Source: Chrysomallon squamiferum
Lineage: Eukaryota; Mollusca; Gastropoda; Neomphalida; Peltospiridae
Reading direction: 5' to 3'
DNA length: 64,000 nt
NCBI GenBank assembly: GCA_012295275.1
Contig: CM022665.1
Coordinates: forward strand, 24,166,446-24,230,445
In this document: positions 27,604-41,323 of the stretch, in pieces
Layout: each line of letters begins with the position of its first letter
Numbering within the stretch: the first letter of the stretch is position 1
The notes under the pieces: model-generated
Told to the model about the DNA's origin: nothing
What the model saw: only the letters and a program-made list of their open reading frames with translations
Databases searched by the model: none
Made by a program: the position numbers and the translations under genes

Positions 27604-28669
27604 GCGGTTGTGTGCACGTTTCTTTTGTGAATAGCTGTGTCCGGATATAATTACTAAACTGCACAAATGTCTAAATTCGACACTAACAACAGCTTAAGGG
27701 GTTTTCTCATTCTGTATGCGTACGTCGTAAACAAGATACGTCGCCGAAATGTTGTCAAGCCGCCGTCGCGTAACACATGTCTGTTCAACCGGTACCGTCG
27801 CCGTAGGCTTGCAACAAATCAAAACCTCAATAACTCTAGGATGATACTTTGCCTGGTTTTACATGGGACTCTATGTCAAAGAAGGCAAAGTCTGCGTCAT
27901 ACTTCATTCACAAATTTATGCCTGCACTGTCACAGCCTAGCACCTCCATTGTCACGAGAGTGCGGCAGGCAGTGAGTGATTCGTTCACTCCGAAGATATG
28001 ATATAAAAAATAATAAAAAAAAAAAAAAAAAAAAAAATTGTTTTTAACTTTTTTGAAGTAGACTGAAATCAAAGCGGGTCACCTTGATCTTTTAATAATA
28101 ATATAAATGACCCAAATTTCGTTTTAATTATCGTTTTATATAAATTATTATTTATTTCTAATTTCCGAAATGCATCAAAGGCAGTTTTGGTAGTTTCATT
28201 TCATGGAAGAAGAATGTTAAAGGTAAGACTTTAGTCAAAGTTTTAAAACATGTTCGGTGCTTATGGTTCAGTTTTAGCATGCTTCTGTCAGATAAACTAT
28301 TCATTGAAACCTGTCGTAGTCTTCGCCAGCGATTTCTGTCCAAGACGTGGCTTGAATGAACATAAGGCGGCTTAAATAATAGTTAACGTATCTTAATCGT
28401 TAACTATCTCTTTCAATACACACTTCAAAGACTGAAGTCCTAACTGTGTTATAATACAAAAAGATTTGTTTGAAGTATTTATTGTTAGAATGTTTTATTT
28501 TCTGTAATTTGTTTCTGACTATGTTTGAAAATGTTTGAAAATTACTTTTGTAGCTATGAGGTAAAGTAGACTCTTAGAATGAAAGGCGGACATTGTTGGT
28601 GCCAAAAGTTTAAGCGCAGCTATAAAATGTCGATGGTTTGCAAACTAATTATGAATCATATACAAACAT

Positions 28670-28703
28670 ACATGCATACATACACAGACATACATACATG
28701 CAT

Positions 28704-28739
<36 letters not shown>
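28670..28739 (+). repeat. (ACAT)n-(CA)n microsatellite
   Basis: ACAT tetranucleotides lead into a pure CA run at about 28706-28739. GCATGCATG and (AT)n follow. Confidence 0.93.
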
Positions 28740-28741
<2 letters not shown>

Positions 28742-29962
28742 ACTTGCATGCATGTACTCACATATATATATATATAAATAGGAAATAATATGAATATTAT
28801 GACCAAAAAATAGCTGTTTAATGCTTCAGATTTCTAAAATTAAAAAAAAAGAAAGAAGAAATATATGCAGTAAATGAGAATTGATGAGTGGTATAAATTA
28901 TAAAAGGAAAACTTCAATCTATTTCCGTCGATGCAATCATTATTTTTCACCAATATTAAACATTGATGTTGTAATAGATGTAGGTGATAAATTTACTTTC
29001 TAGAATTGAAATTGGCCAAGCAGGTTGTCTAGTACAAACGCAACATTTTTCTATTAACTTTTATGGACAATCGATGCCTGAAATCGCTTCAAAGTCGAGA
29101 TGATGTGAAAACACGTGATTCTAAGGTGTGGTGTATGATTTTTATTAAACATCATAGCGCTTTATTAAAGATCTCGAACAAGTTTACGGCTGTTTCCTGC
29201 GGCGAGCTAGGGCGGCAGCCGTCATTATAATATGAGAGTTTATAAACGCGGAAACGGTATACACACACCATTACACGATGTGTTGATCACTGTAAAATGC
29301 GGACATGCACGATGGCAAGTTCCGACTACGTATATCAGTCACATACAAATTTTTTAAGAGGGGGTATCAAAATTACGTTGATTAAAAAAATAAAAAATAT
29401 ATATAGCCAAAAAACAAACAAACATAACAGTAATCTGTCTTACATAAAATCTCGGCAGAACAATATTGACCTTATTTCCACTGTTCCAGTTATAACGATC
29501 ATATGTTTATTTGCGTTATAACGACATTACTGTCATTTCAAGTTTTCATTCTACTTGTCACACCCAAAGAAAGATTAAATACGACCCTTGGTGTAAGTTG
29601 TCAACGAGCCAATTCATTTTATTGGTTTTAGTGGGATGATTTTTAGTATGTGTTTCCTATTTTGGAATCGTACGTCGGTCGTTAAACCTATATTTAAAGA
29701 TGTTTATTTATACATTCTCTATGTCCTGCCTGTTATAAAAGAAAACACGACCATTTGTCAGTATTGTATAGAAGTCATTCTTCGCGTTGTTTTTCGTAAA
29801 CCATCTCATGGATAGATGGTACGTTTTGGTGTCACTCTAAGAACTGTCTTACATTTTTATGAAACATTTGTTGTTGTTTTTTTAACTTTCTTGGAGTAAG
29901 TGAGTACTAATAGTCAGCATTCGTTAGATTAGTTATTTTACAGATTTTTGTTCATTGCTCTC

Positions 29963-30150
29963 TTTCTCTCTTTTTATTTTTACTTTTTACTTATTTTATT
30001 ATTACTATTTTTTATTATTTATTTTTATTTTTTATTTATTTATTTTATTTTTACTTAATTTATTTTATTTTATTCTAATTTTATTTTATTTATTTATTTA
30101 TTTATTTATTTTTTTAAGTGGAGAGACAGATGATATATATATATATATAT
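29963..30150 (+). repeat. (TTTA)/(TTTTA)n low-complexity tract
   Basis: T-rich TTTA-type DNA to about 30113, then a short AT run (30131-30150). Confidence 0.9.
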
Positions 30151-30232
30151 GTTGTCATGACTTTTAATTGATTTTGTTAATTTCAGTTATTAAAATTATT
30201 TGAGATTTAATAGGAAATTTGAGAACGTTATT

Positions 30233-30237
<5 letters not shown>

Positions 30238-30311
<74 letters not shown>

Positions 30312-30342
30312 TCTCTCTCTCTTTCTCTTTCTCTTTCTCTAA
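30238..30342 (+). repeat. (TC)n microsatellite with (TATC) interruption
   Basis: A pure TC run to 30298, three TATC units, then TC again with TTTCTC units. Confidence 0.96.
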
Positions 30343-31672
30343 TAACTGTTTAATCTAGGTAACAGATGTGTACGATTTTCCAGTCTGGTACATACATCAA
30401 AACGTTTTGCACTTTTTTGAAACGAAATCCTTCGTTAGACAAAACTCCTCGTACGAGTGTTAATAAATTTAAAACTTTGTTTATTTTTATTTTCACCTCA
30501 TTGACTAACACGTTATTCATGGCACATAAATTAAGTGTATAAAATAGTGCTAATATTCAGAAAACTGGTTAAGATAACAATGCGACCTTCACCTTTCCAA
30601 ACAGCACTATACCGGAAGTAGCCCAAGGAAGTGATTTCTATACATCACAAATCTGACTACCAAGTTTCTTTATTAGTGTCACAAAAATGTATTTTATATA
30701 CGGCAATCAGTCTATGGATGGACAATTCGCGGTCGGAAGTCATGCCGACGTCTGCTTTTATTCCTTCGTCTGCAACCACTTTGACGACTTTATAAGCTTT
30801 CCTGTATATGGATTTGACATTAACGAGCCATAGGACGTCGTTGACCACCCACATGACGTAGAGAAGATAAATTTCTATAATAACACACACGTACTTTACC
30901 GTTGACAATTAACGGAGGGATAACGATCAATTTTCAGTTCATACGAGAGTTGAGTCATTAACGAATAGCCCAACATTACAACGTACACCCGATATATTGT
31001 AGTATGAATGTAGTAATTGTCCGTGCAACGTTCTTACTTAGGCTGTTACCGTGAAGGTTTTGTCTTCTTCGTTGTACTAAGTATGTCATCCGTTTTAACA
31101 AAGAAACTAATTCTAGTTTCCTACTGTGCAGAACTGCCATGGTTGAGCAGACTCTGTATCTTTTAAGTTTTATGATTTAACTAATTTTATCTTAGTGCTT
31201 TGTTATCTCTGTGTGTTGGTAATCATTTTCAGTATTTATAGGTATCCAGCAAATATTAAAGAAAAGGAAACGAAAGTTATGTTTCCACCTTTTTAAAGCC
31301 AAATAAAGTAAAGAAGAAATATCTTAATTTGAAGATATTTAATCCTGACACTAATGGATTATTCTTGGAAACGGTATTCTGGTTTCATAATCATAGGTAT
31401 TATGTTTATATTGACGATTTTCAAATTATAAGGATGACTCAGATACTTAACCATTAAGATATTTAACTGACTTATGTGGAAGAAAGGAAACTGTTTGGAT
31501 GAAAATAGTTTCAAAACTACAGTCTGAAATATTAAAGTTTTTCTCAACAGAAAATCTGTTTTTATCTGACAACATAACAATTATCTGTAATACGTCATAT
31601 AATATTGGGTCAACTCACCTTTATATATATTTTTAAAATTATTTATTTATACGTTGTTTGTTTGTTTTATTG

Positions 31673-31704
<32 letters not shown>

Positions 31705-32105
31705 GGTTCTTTAACTGTTATAAAATATGACATTAAAGTATATACCAAACTGAAGTTTTTTCTCTTTTCTACTTTGTTCCTGTTTCTTTCATTCGTTTCT
31801 TTCTTTTCTTTTTTCCTTTTATTTTTTTTTTTCTCTCCTTCTTCTTTTTTTTTTTTAAACAAACCATACTGTTCTGAATTATTTTGGCATTGCTCAATTC
31901 AGTTTTCAGTTTAACCGTTATTATTGGGAATTATTTGTATTAACTCTGTCAGGTTTCCGTTGAGAGTTCTCAGTCTTTTCTCTAACAAACATCCACGTAA
32001 TAGCAGGAAGCCATTCTCAGACATCACATGTGCAGCGTTCTCCGCTCTAACTAGCTTTTTTAAAAACAGTTTTGCTTTTTCTTTGTCGCTCATCTTTTTC
32101 TTTCT

Positions 32106-32133
32106 TTCTTTTTTTTTTTTTTTTTTTTTTTTT
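32106..32133 (+). repeat. Poly(T) tract
   Basis: A run of T within T-rich DNA. Other long homopolymers in intron 1 are T at 32864-32897, A at 33583-33606, A at about 34343-34368, T at 35579-35603 and T at 35677-35699. (TTTTG)n occurs at about 31676-31702 and 32216-32236. Confidence 0.88.
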
Positions 32134-32862
32134 AGTTTTGTTTGATTAATCGATTGGATGCTCTCTTTTTCTTTATTACAAAACGATTTTCCTTCTGGTC
32201 TTCCCAGGTTAATTTTTTGTTTTGTTTTGTTTTGTTTCTGAGATAATGAAAGTCGGTGCATTTTGTGTGCATGTGAAATTCACCGGATAAATTATGTATT
32301 GCCACATATTACTCTGATGGATAGGTATCTGCATATATATATAAAATAAATAAATAAAATCTCTGGTTGAATGAGCAAATGAATGTTTGTTTAATAATAG
32401 CTACACATTTTGTATATAAGCAAATACTGAATCAAATGTATGGTTTTTTTTTGGTTTGTTTGTGTCGGTTTTTTTGTGTTTTTGGGTGGGTTTTTTTACC
32501 CTTTGTTTTTAATATAATAATATATACGAAGAAATCTTAGCGATAGCTATTTCGAATGTATTTCTTATACTTACCCGCGCGCAGGCACCCACACACACAC
32601 ACACACACACAGACAGACAGATACATGCATGTTCCTATAACCAGAAATAATATAATATGGCTTGTGATAAACTGATCGTGAAATAATGGCTCGAAGAGGC
32701 GATACCCGGTAGCAGCACCGCGAAGAAAATTCAGAAGGAATTATTTTGAATTGTCCAAAAAAAAGAAGTCAGAAATCGCTCCTTTTCTTAGTGTTAATGT
32801 AACTGAAAATTAGTTTTCTTCTGGTCTTTTCATTAGGCTTTTTTCTCAGTCTCTCCACTTTT

Positions 32863-32897
<35 letters not shown>

Positions 32898-33182
32898 CTT
32901 CCTGCTTTAAGTTTTTTTTCTTCTCTCGTACATTCTAATACGTTTCGAGTGATTATTACGGAAGACAATCACAGAGTCTGAAACCAGGCGTTTCCGAAAA
33001 CAATGAATGCACAATGAAGCGACGAGTCGTTTTGCAGGAAAAATAACAAAAAACAAAATAACTTGATGAGCTGGCTACAGATTTGTGTTTGTGTGTTTTG
33101 TAACCCAAGTCTCTCACGCTTTCGTAATTTTCACTTCTAATGAAGAAAACGTAAGGCCTCTTTTAAATGTACGCTTTTAAAC

Positions 33183-33288
<106 letters not shown>

Positions 33289-34715
33289 TTAGAGAAATGC
33301 GATTTATGTTGTACAGAGAGGAAATAAATACAAATAGAAGTAAGAATAACTTGCGGAAATTTTGTCTCATTTTAATGTCTTTAACGTTTAATTAAAAAAA
33401 AAGAAAAAAGAAAAAAAAAACGTTAATCTAAAATAAAATCAGTACAAATCAGAACATGCGTCGCGTGTCTCTCCTTAAATGATAACCCGGAGTGGTGGGA
33501 TATTTTTTGTTACAGTCCCTGAGGGGAGAAATGAGACGGGCACACTTCACTGAACATTCATATTCCGTGCACCTGTTTAAACAGGGAAAAAAAAAAAAAA
33601 AAAAAATAAATAAATAAATAAATAAATACTGATAATAATTATATGATAAATACATAATGAAAATGTGATGAATAAACAAATAAATAATGATATCAGATAG
33701 ATGACAAAGAAAGAAAGAAACGACCAGATAAGCAAACTGTTCAGATATTAATGGTTAACGCCATAAACGTTTCAGAACGTCTACATTTCTACTGTAATAA
33801 ATATACATTTCACGAAGATAGTTATCTCCTTCCTTCATTGATACTGCGTACTTTACACAAAATCACTACTCAATTTTAATATAAATGACAGTTTTACATT
33901 TACTGAAAGTCTTCGCACTTGGTGAATGATGGACTCTGGGTTGGGACAAAGACATTGTGAAGAGTAAGCCTCGCCTTTCTGTTGCTGTTTGCCTGACTCG
34001 AGTCAGCCGGCAGTTCTCTTTGGATAAGAGAGAGAGCTACAATAGGGTGTGTGCCGTGTTCTCCGTTCAGCTTCGTTTAATGCTATACGGAATTAACCGT
34101 GTCTGTCTGAAAACCGATAAGAACGACGAAGGATGCTTTTTTCTGCTTCTTTCTCCATTTGAGAGACAGAGAGAGAGGGAAAAAAAAAATCTTTACTACC
34201 TCTTCTGGGAACGCGTTTCGTCATCATTAGTGGGCGTGGTTTGATGGTCTTACTGCGACAGCTCTAATTTTCATTGATTTTCATTTCCAAGTCTGCTTGT
34301 CATTACGGAACATGCCGAGGACACTGATGACATCGTGTCGCTAAAAAAAAAAAAAAAAAAAAAAAAAATAAAAAATGTAGAAGTGAATCTCGATGTCGTG
34401 ATTTCTAATATGGATAGCTCTTTACAGTTTTTCCCCGTTCCGGCTCTGTATTCTGTGCACGTCTAACACGCGATAGTTATGTTGCTTCCGTCAGTAAATA
34501 TGACTGTATATGTTAGAACAGACAAAACAACAAGGTTTTAGTACGTAATTTGATTCACTGTTCTGCTGGTTGCTTTCGCAGTTTTGGTTCGGGTTTCTAG
34601 CTCGAGTTTTTGTTACCATGTACAGGGAAGTGTTGATGGATATTACCTACTGATAACACGTTCTTGTTACACTTACCTGGATACTTAAAGATGTATTAAA
34701 TGAACTGACAGCATA

Positions 34716-34742
34716 ATGAAAGATTTGACTTTAATCGGACAG
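34716..34742 (+). CDS. Candidate alternative first coding exon (9 codons) inside intron 1
   Basis: The sequence reads ATG then M-K-D-L-T-L-I-G-Q and ends at 34742 in CAG followed by GTAAGT, a full 9-base consensus donor. Nine whole codons give phase 0, exactly what exon 2 (41324) or exon 3 (48532) needs. An in-frame TGA at 34701 lies upstream, so this ATG would be the start. The DNA before it is CpG-rich and largely free of repeats from 34380 to 34740. A GC-box-like GGGCGTGG sits at 34232-34239, about 480 bp upstream. This would give an isoform running straight into S-E-R-N-M-E-K-S-R-I-P. It is a sequence-only prediction: a chance donor match with an in-phase ATG remains possible. Confidence 0.35.
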
Positions 34743-34949
34743 GTAAGTTTGAATCTACTTTGTTAGAAATCTCTCTCATTGTTTAAAATACAACAGTGGC
34801 ACCTATGTTTCTGTTTTGTACAAACCTGTTAATGAAAACAAATAATCACTCTTTTATCAATTTGGCTATTAAAATGAAAAAATAAAAAGAGAATAATGTA
34901 AAAGAGAAAAATATGCCGATGGAAATTACTATGGAGGCTGTTAAATTTT

Positions 34950-34951
<2 letters not shown>

Positions 34952-34991
<40 letters not shown>
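34952..34991 (+). repeat. (TC)n microsatellite
   Basis: A short pure TC run about 210 bp downstream of the candidate alternative first exon. Confidence 0.95.
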
Positions 34992-34993
<2 letters not shown>

Positions 34994-35378
34994 AAGTTTC
35001 AGTATATGTTTTATCCCTTACATTATTTTAGCGATTTAAATTAAAAAGACTAAGATAGTTTTCATGCTACCAAAAACCTGGAATGAATTAAATAAACAAA
35101 TACATCTGTCTAAGGGATTTCCAGTCATTATGAAAATAGCTGTTGTATATTATTATTTTTCTGATCGATATTTAATATCGTAAAGATGGCGGTAAATAAC
35201 ATATTTTTTATTCAAATGCACAGACTCATTGTCTGTCGATTCTATACGTGTACACTGCCTATTCATTTTTATTCCTGCTTCAACAATATTTCTTTTATTT
35301 ATTTTTTCTGATTATGATGACTATTATCATTACTGTTGTTGTCGTTCTTTTGTTCTTCTCTCTATTCTTTTTCTTCTT

Positions 35379-35408
35379 CTTCATCTTCATCTTCTTATTA
35401 TTATTATT

Positions 35409-35480
<72 letters not shown>

Positions 35481-35481
35481 T
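35379..35481 (+). repeat. (TTC)n/(ATT)n/(ATC)n compound trinucleotide repeat
   Basis: TTC/ATC units, then ATT, a block of about 11 ATC units and then ATT units, followed by T7. Open frames in all registers are low-complexity by-products. Confidence 0.93.
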
Positions 35482-36381
35482 TTTTTAATATTCAATTCTT
35501 TAATTTTACTTTTAGTATCTCTCATCACGAGTTTGGCCTTTTTTCTTCTCTTTTCAACTCATTTCTTTCTGTGTGTCCTTTTTTTTTTTTTTTTTTTTTT
35601 TTTCCCCTTTAGAAATTAAATTAAACCATATCATTTACATTAGGTTTCTTTCTTTTTCTTTCCAATAACTTTAATTTTTTTTTTTTTTTTTTTTTTTTTC
35701 TTTAACCTTGGTAAAGATCTAAAAGTGGCTGGATGAAAGGGAAACTTTTTACCTTTTGATATGAAAGCTTTGTCGCATTCACATGTCAGTGAACATTGTG
35801 TAACTATCACGTCACAGTCAGGTACTGCGTTAAAAAGAGTCTAACGTGGCACCTCCAACGCAGATCCAGACGATTAAACAAAACCAAGAGCTCGATTTTA
35901 TGTGTGGTTTCAAAAATTCCTCACCACTCTTTTCTCCTTTGATCTTTTATGAATGGATAAACACCCTTTACGCAATCAAATCTGGAAATGCGACAATTAC
36001 CGGGATAGGCAGATTCGATTGCTTATCTTTTTCATTAGTTCTGGCAGTAAATTGTGTACACTGTGGTCCCATGGTTCATGAACCGGTTATCGGCTTCTCG
36101 CATCGTCGCACGGAAACGTGCAGTCAATAACCCATCTCTGATCTGTGGTATATTGTGAACGTCTCGTAGCGTCGAGATCCGCATTGACGGTAAACCGCAA
36201 CCGTCTGACTCACCGTTCGTTGACTTTAAAGGTATCCCTTTATTCCTTTGTTGTTAATTTTTAGTTACGTTTACGTGTGGCGACACAGAAAAAAGAAAGA
36301 AGAAAAATCAATGACTGTTTGTGTCTACATTTTTCTTCTTCATTTTTTGAAGTGGAAATTTTTGTTTATATATTTGGAATT

Positions 36382-36383
<2 letters not shown>

Positions 36384-36454
<71 letters not shown>
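36384..36454 (+). repeat. (TC)n microsatellite
   Basis: A pure TC run of about 71 nt in intron 1. Confidence 0.96.
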
Positions 36455-36456
<2 letters not shown>

Positions 36457-37195
36457 GAGTATAATTATGTCCGTCTGTCTATGGCTCCTTCATCCATTCA
36501 GTACCCTGACATAATTTCCCTTCATTATTTGAAAGAATTTGTGAGTTCACGGCATGAATCTGATTTAACTATCACAATAAATTACCGCAAAAATCATCAT
36601 TACAATGTTAAGACACGTTCAGTTTATAATTGTTAATTTTTATGGATATTTATTTCAGCTGACTTAACTCATGCTAATTTTTCTAAAATCAAGTATATAT
36701 TGTCTGAATTATTAATTTTGAAATCAGTTGTTTATTATTATTATTATTTAAAACTTATAATTATTAATTAAAAAATGAAATAAGTACTGTATATAGCCGA
36801 ACTATTCCGGGCTTGTCCATGAAGAGGATTTGAAAGCATATATTATTAATTTATTTAACTGTACCATAAGCTAATTAAGAAACCCAAACTGTACTACGAA
36901 AATTACTTCTTTATTACTCTTGACGCACTTCTAAATTAGATATATTCGATTCCATCGTGACAATTCGTTTTTCAGTCAAGTCACAACTCTGGTGGAAACA
37001 GTTGTAACCATTCGTGACCAAAAAGCAGATTCGAAGTATGCATTTTCCACCATCTTTCTCTCTTTTATTATTTCCCTCTCGACACAGAGGCTCATCACAC
37101 AGACACATACACAGCCTCTAGAAAGCGAAATAAGGATAGACATTATTTTACAGTTTGGACACACTGAAATAAATGCAAACAGCGATACAGACTAA

Positions 37196-37302
37196 TGCAA
37201 CTGCTATTACTACAACTGCTACTGCTATTATTATTATTTTTACTAATCCTACTACTACCTCTACTACATTTGCTACTGCTATTGCTACTGTTATTGCTAC
37301 TA

Positions 37303-37335
<33 letters not shown>

Positions 37336-37377
37336 TTAGTGTTACTGCTACTGCTACTACTGTTACTATTACGCTGA
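37196..37377 (+). repeat. Mixed (CTA/CTG/ATT/CTR)n trinucleotide tract
   Basis: About 60 consecutive triplets of the CTA, CTG, ATT, TTA, ACC type keep one 3 nt register for 180 bp, including about eight pure ACT units. It is open in several frames (Thr/Ala, Leu or Asn/Ser), as expected for a triplet repeat rather than a gene. Confidence 0.92.
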
Positions 37378-39234
37378 CAACGACAACCAGACCAGGTTTT
37401 TCGTGTCAAAAGATTGATTCCGCGTGTGTTAATAATATGTCCACTTACCATTTCCAGTAAGACAAATAATGCAGTAGAATGGTCTATTTAGGAAATCGAG
37501 AATGATAAAAATAACAAAACAATAGACTGCATCTTTAAATTAGCTTCTGTTTCGAACGACAAAATTTATACCAGAATCACAATAATAAGGCTTAGAATAC
37601 CGCACGAAGGCTTCTAAATGCTGCAAAAAGAGAAAAAAAGCCCATTAAATAAATCTAATCATTGCCTAAACCTCCTTAATGTATCAGTTTTATCAGTTTG
37701 GTGATACTGTTGTGGATGAAATAATTTCAAAGAGTGAAACGTCCTATTATCCAGTCGCCTTGGGGAGAGAAATTAGAACGGATGCACAAAAAAAGAAGAA
37801 AAAAAGAGTCTAAACTAGTTTTGATGTTGAAGATATTGCCATCCTCTGACTAATATGTTCGGTTTTGGGGCCTCTTTGTTACTTGGTAATGTTGCTGATT
37901 ATCTTTCGATCTGCGTCTTGGAAAAAAACATAATAAACGATAATTAGGCGACACGGGGCAGCCTGCGTGATTACTGCATGCAACATCTTCATTGAGGGGT
38001 CGCAGCCATCGACACATGGCGGGTCGCAGATCGAGCTGTTTATCCAGGCGTTCCCATTCACGAAAGGGCATCCAGCTTTGCGTTTTATAACGCGTCCAAC
38101 ATATCATTTACTTGACCCGACGGACAAGGGCCACGCGTGGATAAACTCTAGGTGTATATGTGTATGGTATAAGGACAATAAATCATGGAATAGCTTCTGT
38201 TGCCAATTCTCGTCAAGTGAGTCTGAAGATGATATTTACCGCAATGATTCGAATCCAGAGCTAATATACAGTGTTTTAGACCACAACTACTATAATTCAT
38301 ATACGCACAATTTTTATATTTTACTCTGAATTTAAAGTAACTTTAACAGCTAAATATTTTGGGTAATTTTTATTTATTTATTTTTTTTTTTTTAACTTGA
38401 AAACAAAGGATTTTCCATATTTTTGATCTACACTGCTATTTAATATCCGGCACAATGACAGATAAAAAACAAGTTAATGCCGAATTTAGGCTAATGCAGT
38501 TTGACAGAACAAAAAATGACATTTAATGTATTTCAGTTACGTGTTTGTCCGTGGAATATTTTCAGGATTAAACAGTTCAATACATCCTTGTCCTGAACTG
38601 TTAATTAGTATGTCTGTATCTCTGAAATACTGAATATTTTACACATATAATTATTTACTGAATCTTTATAACGTCTTAGCAGAACTGTAATGAAATAAGT
38701 TATTAATAAGCTGCAATGACCATGCAATTTTTAACTGACATATTTTATTATTAGCGAAGTTTGGTTCCGATATTGAAAGAGTATTTTGTATATAGTTCAT
38801 TCTGTTTGTTCCAGTTACATTTTAAAGCCCAATTTTATAATGTCATGTGCAATCTGTAAAATGAATTATAACAATGTAACAGATATTTTATAACACTCTT
38901 GATTAATCATCAAGACATTTTACGTAAGGAAGTCTCGATTCTACCAGTCTAAGACGACATTTAATTCAGCATTTTAAAATCCTGAGTGTTATCTGGGAAA
39001 TGTTTTCTTAATTACAACGACATTTAATACATCATTGTAAACGACCGCGTGAGTTCTTTTGTATGAGTTCTAAATTATTACGACATTTAATACATTTTAT
39101 AATAGGGATGCCGTTTTGAAATCACTCAAATAAAGGGGGGGATATTTTATTTTTCTTCGGGGGGGGGAGAAAAGAAAAGAAAAAAGGGACAAAAAAACCG
39201 GATTGCTTAAATATATTAAAATAAAAATTAGATA

Positions 39235-39325
39235 TGTGTGTGTGTGTGTGTGAGTTATTTTATTTTATTTTATTTTATTTTATTATTATTATTTTTTTTA
39301 TTATTATTATTTATTTTATTTTATA
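39235..39325 (+). repeat. (GT)n and (TTTTA)n/(ATT)n tract
   Basis: Short GT run, then TTTTA units and ATT units. Two isolated G-runs lie just upstream (7 G at 39135, 9 G at 39159). Confidence 0.9.
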
Positions 39326-39812
39326 TTCGTAGTTTTTTTTTATATCCCATGTTTTCCCGTGAGATTTTTAGCGGGTTGCGTTTTATTTTTTTTTTTTTTT
39401 TGTTTACACAGAAAGTCTTGAAAAGGAATTGATTTTCAGGAATTTATGAAGAACTGTAGTTTAGATATATTTTATGACATTGCATGGTTTTGATCTTGCT
39501 CAGGACGTTCATGTTCAGTCAATTACCATCGACAGTCGAGTTCTTTGAAGTTGCCGACTTGATTATTATCCGGTTGTGACAAGAAATGAATCTATACTCC
39601 TTTTTTTTTATTTTACGTTTTTCCTTTCACTTTTGCGATAAAATTATTGTTTGTTTTTTTCTCTCTAGCGGTAGTAAAAGGAAATAAGATTTTATCATTT
39701 GATACTGTTTTGATGTCAGGTTCAATAGCATGACATGTCTCTCCAAAGGTGAAACTGTTCAGACGAAAGGATTGAGTTAACCTTTGTGTTCAAAATGTGT
39801 GCGAGAGTTTAA

Positions 39813-39818
<6 letters not shown>

Positions 39819-39878
<60 letters not shown>
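39819..39878 (+). repeat. (TC)n microsatellite
   Basis: A pure TC run of 60 nt in intron 1. Confidence 0.96.
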
Positions 39879-39881
<3 letters not shown>

Positions 39882-40773
39882 CAGTTAACCTGACATCTCT
39901 AATTTTCATTATTTTATATCATTCTTTGACTCATTCCGTTTCTTCTTTTTTTTTTTTTTTTTTTTTCTCTATCTCTATTTTTCTTGTCTTTTTGTCTCCA
40001 CTAACTTCCTATTTTTTCTTTTTCTTTCTTCCTTTGTTTTTCTCTGATTCTCTGACTCAAATTCTTTCGGACGTTCCTACAAAAAATACTTCTACAGCTC
40101 ATTTATACATGGTTATGAAACTACGTCTGTATACCTAATAAAGTCTTTGCATTATCAAAGTAGGAAATATATCAAGATGATAATAATCTTTATGAAAGAT
40201 ATTTCCTTATGTAACAGAATATCAGTCAAGCTTTTTCTGTTTTTCTTCATTTCTTTTTCCCTTTTAATTTCATCAGAAATTCGTTGTTAAATGATCCTAA
40301 AGAAGTTAATCAAAATATGTGGGTAATTTTCTCGAACTGCCGTAAGGATGTTGAACATATGTGGGTAATCTGAAAAGATCACCTCAGACAAATACACATT
40401 ATATAGTACATTTTTAAAATAATAATAAAAGAAAAATGTTGAGGTTAAAGTCACGCTTCTACTGCACACTGCCCTTAGGACATAACTAAATTATCTTTTA
40501 CTGGTGACAGAATAGAGAGGACAAGGGTCTCTTGTTGTAAGAGCATTTGTCAGAAGAGGGATTTAATGGCTTCAACATGAACTGCAATTTGAAAAGTTAA
40601 AAAAGGTGTTATTTCTCTTGTAGGAGTCATCTGAGGCAAATCTGTCAAATGTTATTTTATATGGACTATTTTGGAATTTTATGTCACAAGTATAAAATAC
40701 CATGTATATTTTTAAATAAGTAATTACTTTCTATAGGTAAGATTTGTTAGGAATCCAGATGCAGATAATGTTT

Positions 40774-40778
<5 letters not shown>

Positions 40779-40811
<33 letters not shown>
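40779..40811 (+). repeat. (TC)n microsatellite, last one before the CpG-poor half
   Basis: A pure TC run of about 33 nt. No pure TC run of comparable length occurs downstream in the remaining 23 kb. Confidence 0.93.
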
Positions 40812-40812
<1 letters not shown>

Positions 40813-41323
40813 AAATAGATGAATATATATATTTATTGTTACTTAAAAAAGATTATTCTTCTGTCTGTTTTTCTCAGATTCATTTCCCTCTCGCATATAA
40901 AAAAACACATTAAATATACCTTTTCAAATTCCTATCATATTTTTGTTTACACCTTACTAAATTCAGCTTTTAAAATGATTAAATTCAGCTGAAAATCTTG
41001 AATATATATCATGATATGAGTTTTCCCATATACTCTTCAGTTACACACTGTTAACTTTAATTTAAAAAAAGGAATAAAGAGTAAAAACATTCAAATTCTC
41101 CTTTAAAAAAAGAAACTGCACACTACCCTATTCCCTATGGCTTTAATAAAAGAAGTGCAGACATTAAATTTATTTTTCTCACAGAAAATGAATATCATTA
41201 ATACCCTTGAGGTGATCATAAAATATTTTATGACCAAAGTAAATATATATATATATATATATGCATGTATGTTTAAAATGCAAGCAAGCAAGCAATCCTA
41301 AATTTTATGTATTTATATTTCAG

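Noticed and set aside
27667-27975. 102-codon Arg-rich frame after a CT microsatellite
   Set aside because: No family resemblance, no splice context, and composition fits CpG-containing non-coding DNA.
28204-28218. AAAG/GTAAGA donor preceded by a three-codon ATG frame
   Set aside because: Short ATG plus donor combinations arise by chance. It lacks the full CAG/GTAAGT match and upstream promoter-like DNA of the 34.7 kb candidate.
35229-35619. Long frames of Ile/Leu/Ser/Phe
   Set aside because: Direct translation of the ATT/ATC/TTC triplet repeat.
38245-38258. Box-B-like GATTCGAATCC
   Set aside because: No box A or cloverleaf partner at the right distance on either strand.
37850-38329. CpG-rich patch with frames on both strands (up to 120 codons)
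   Set aside because: Considered as a transposon remnant or exon. No recognised motif and no splice sites in a fitting phase.
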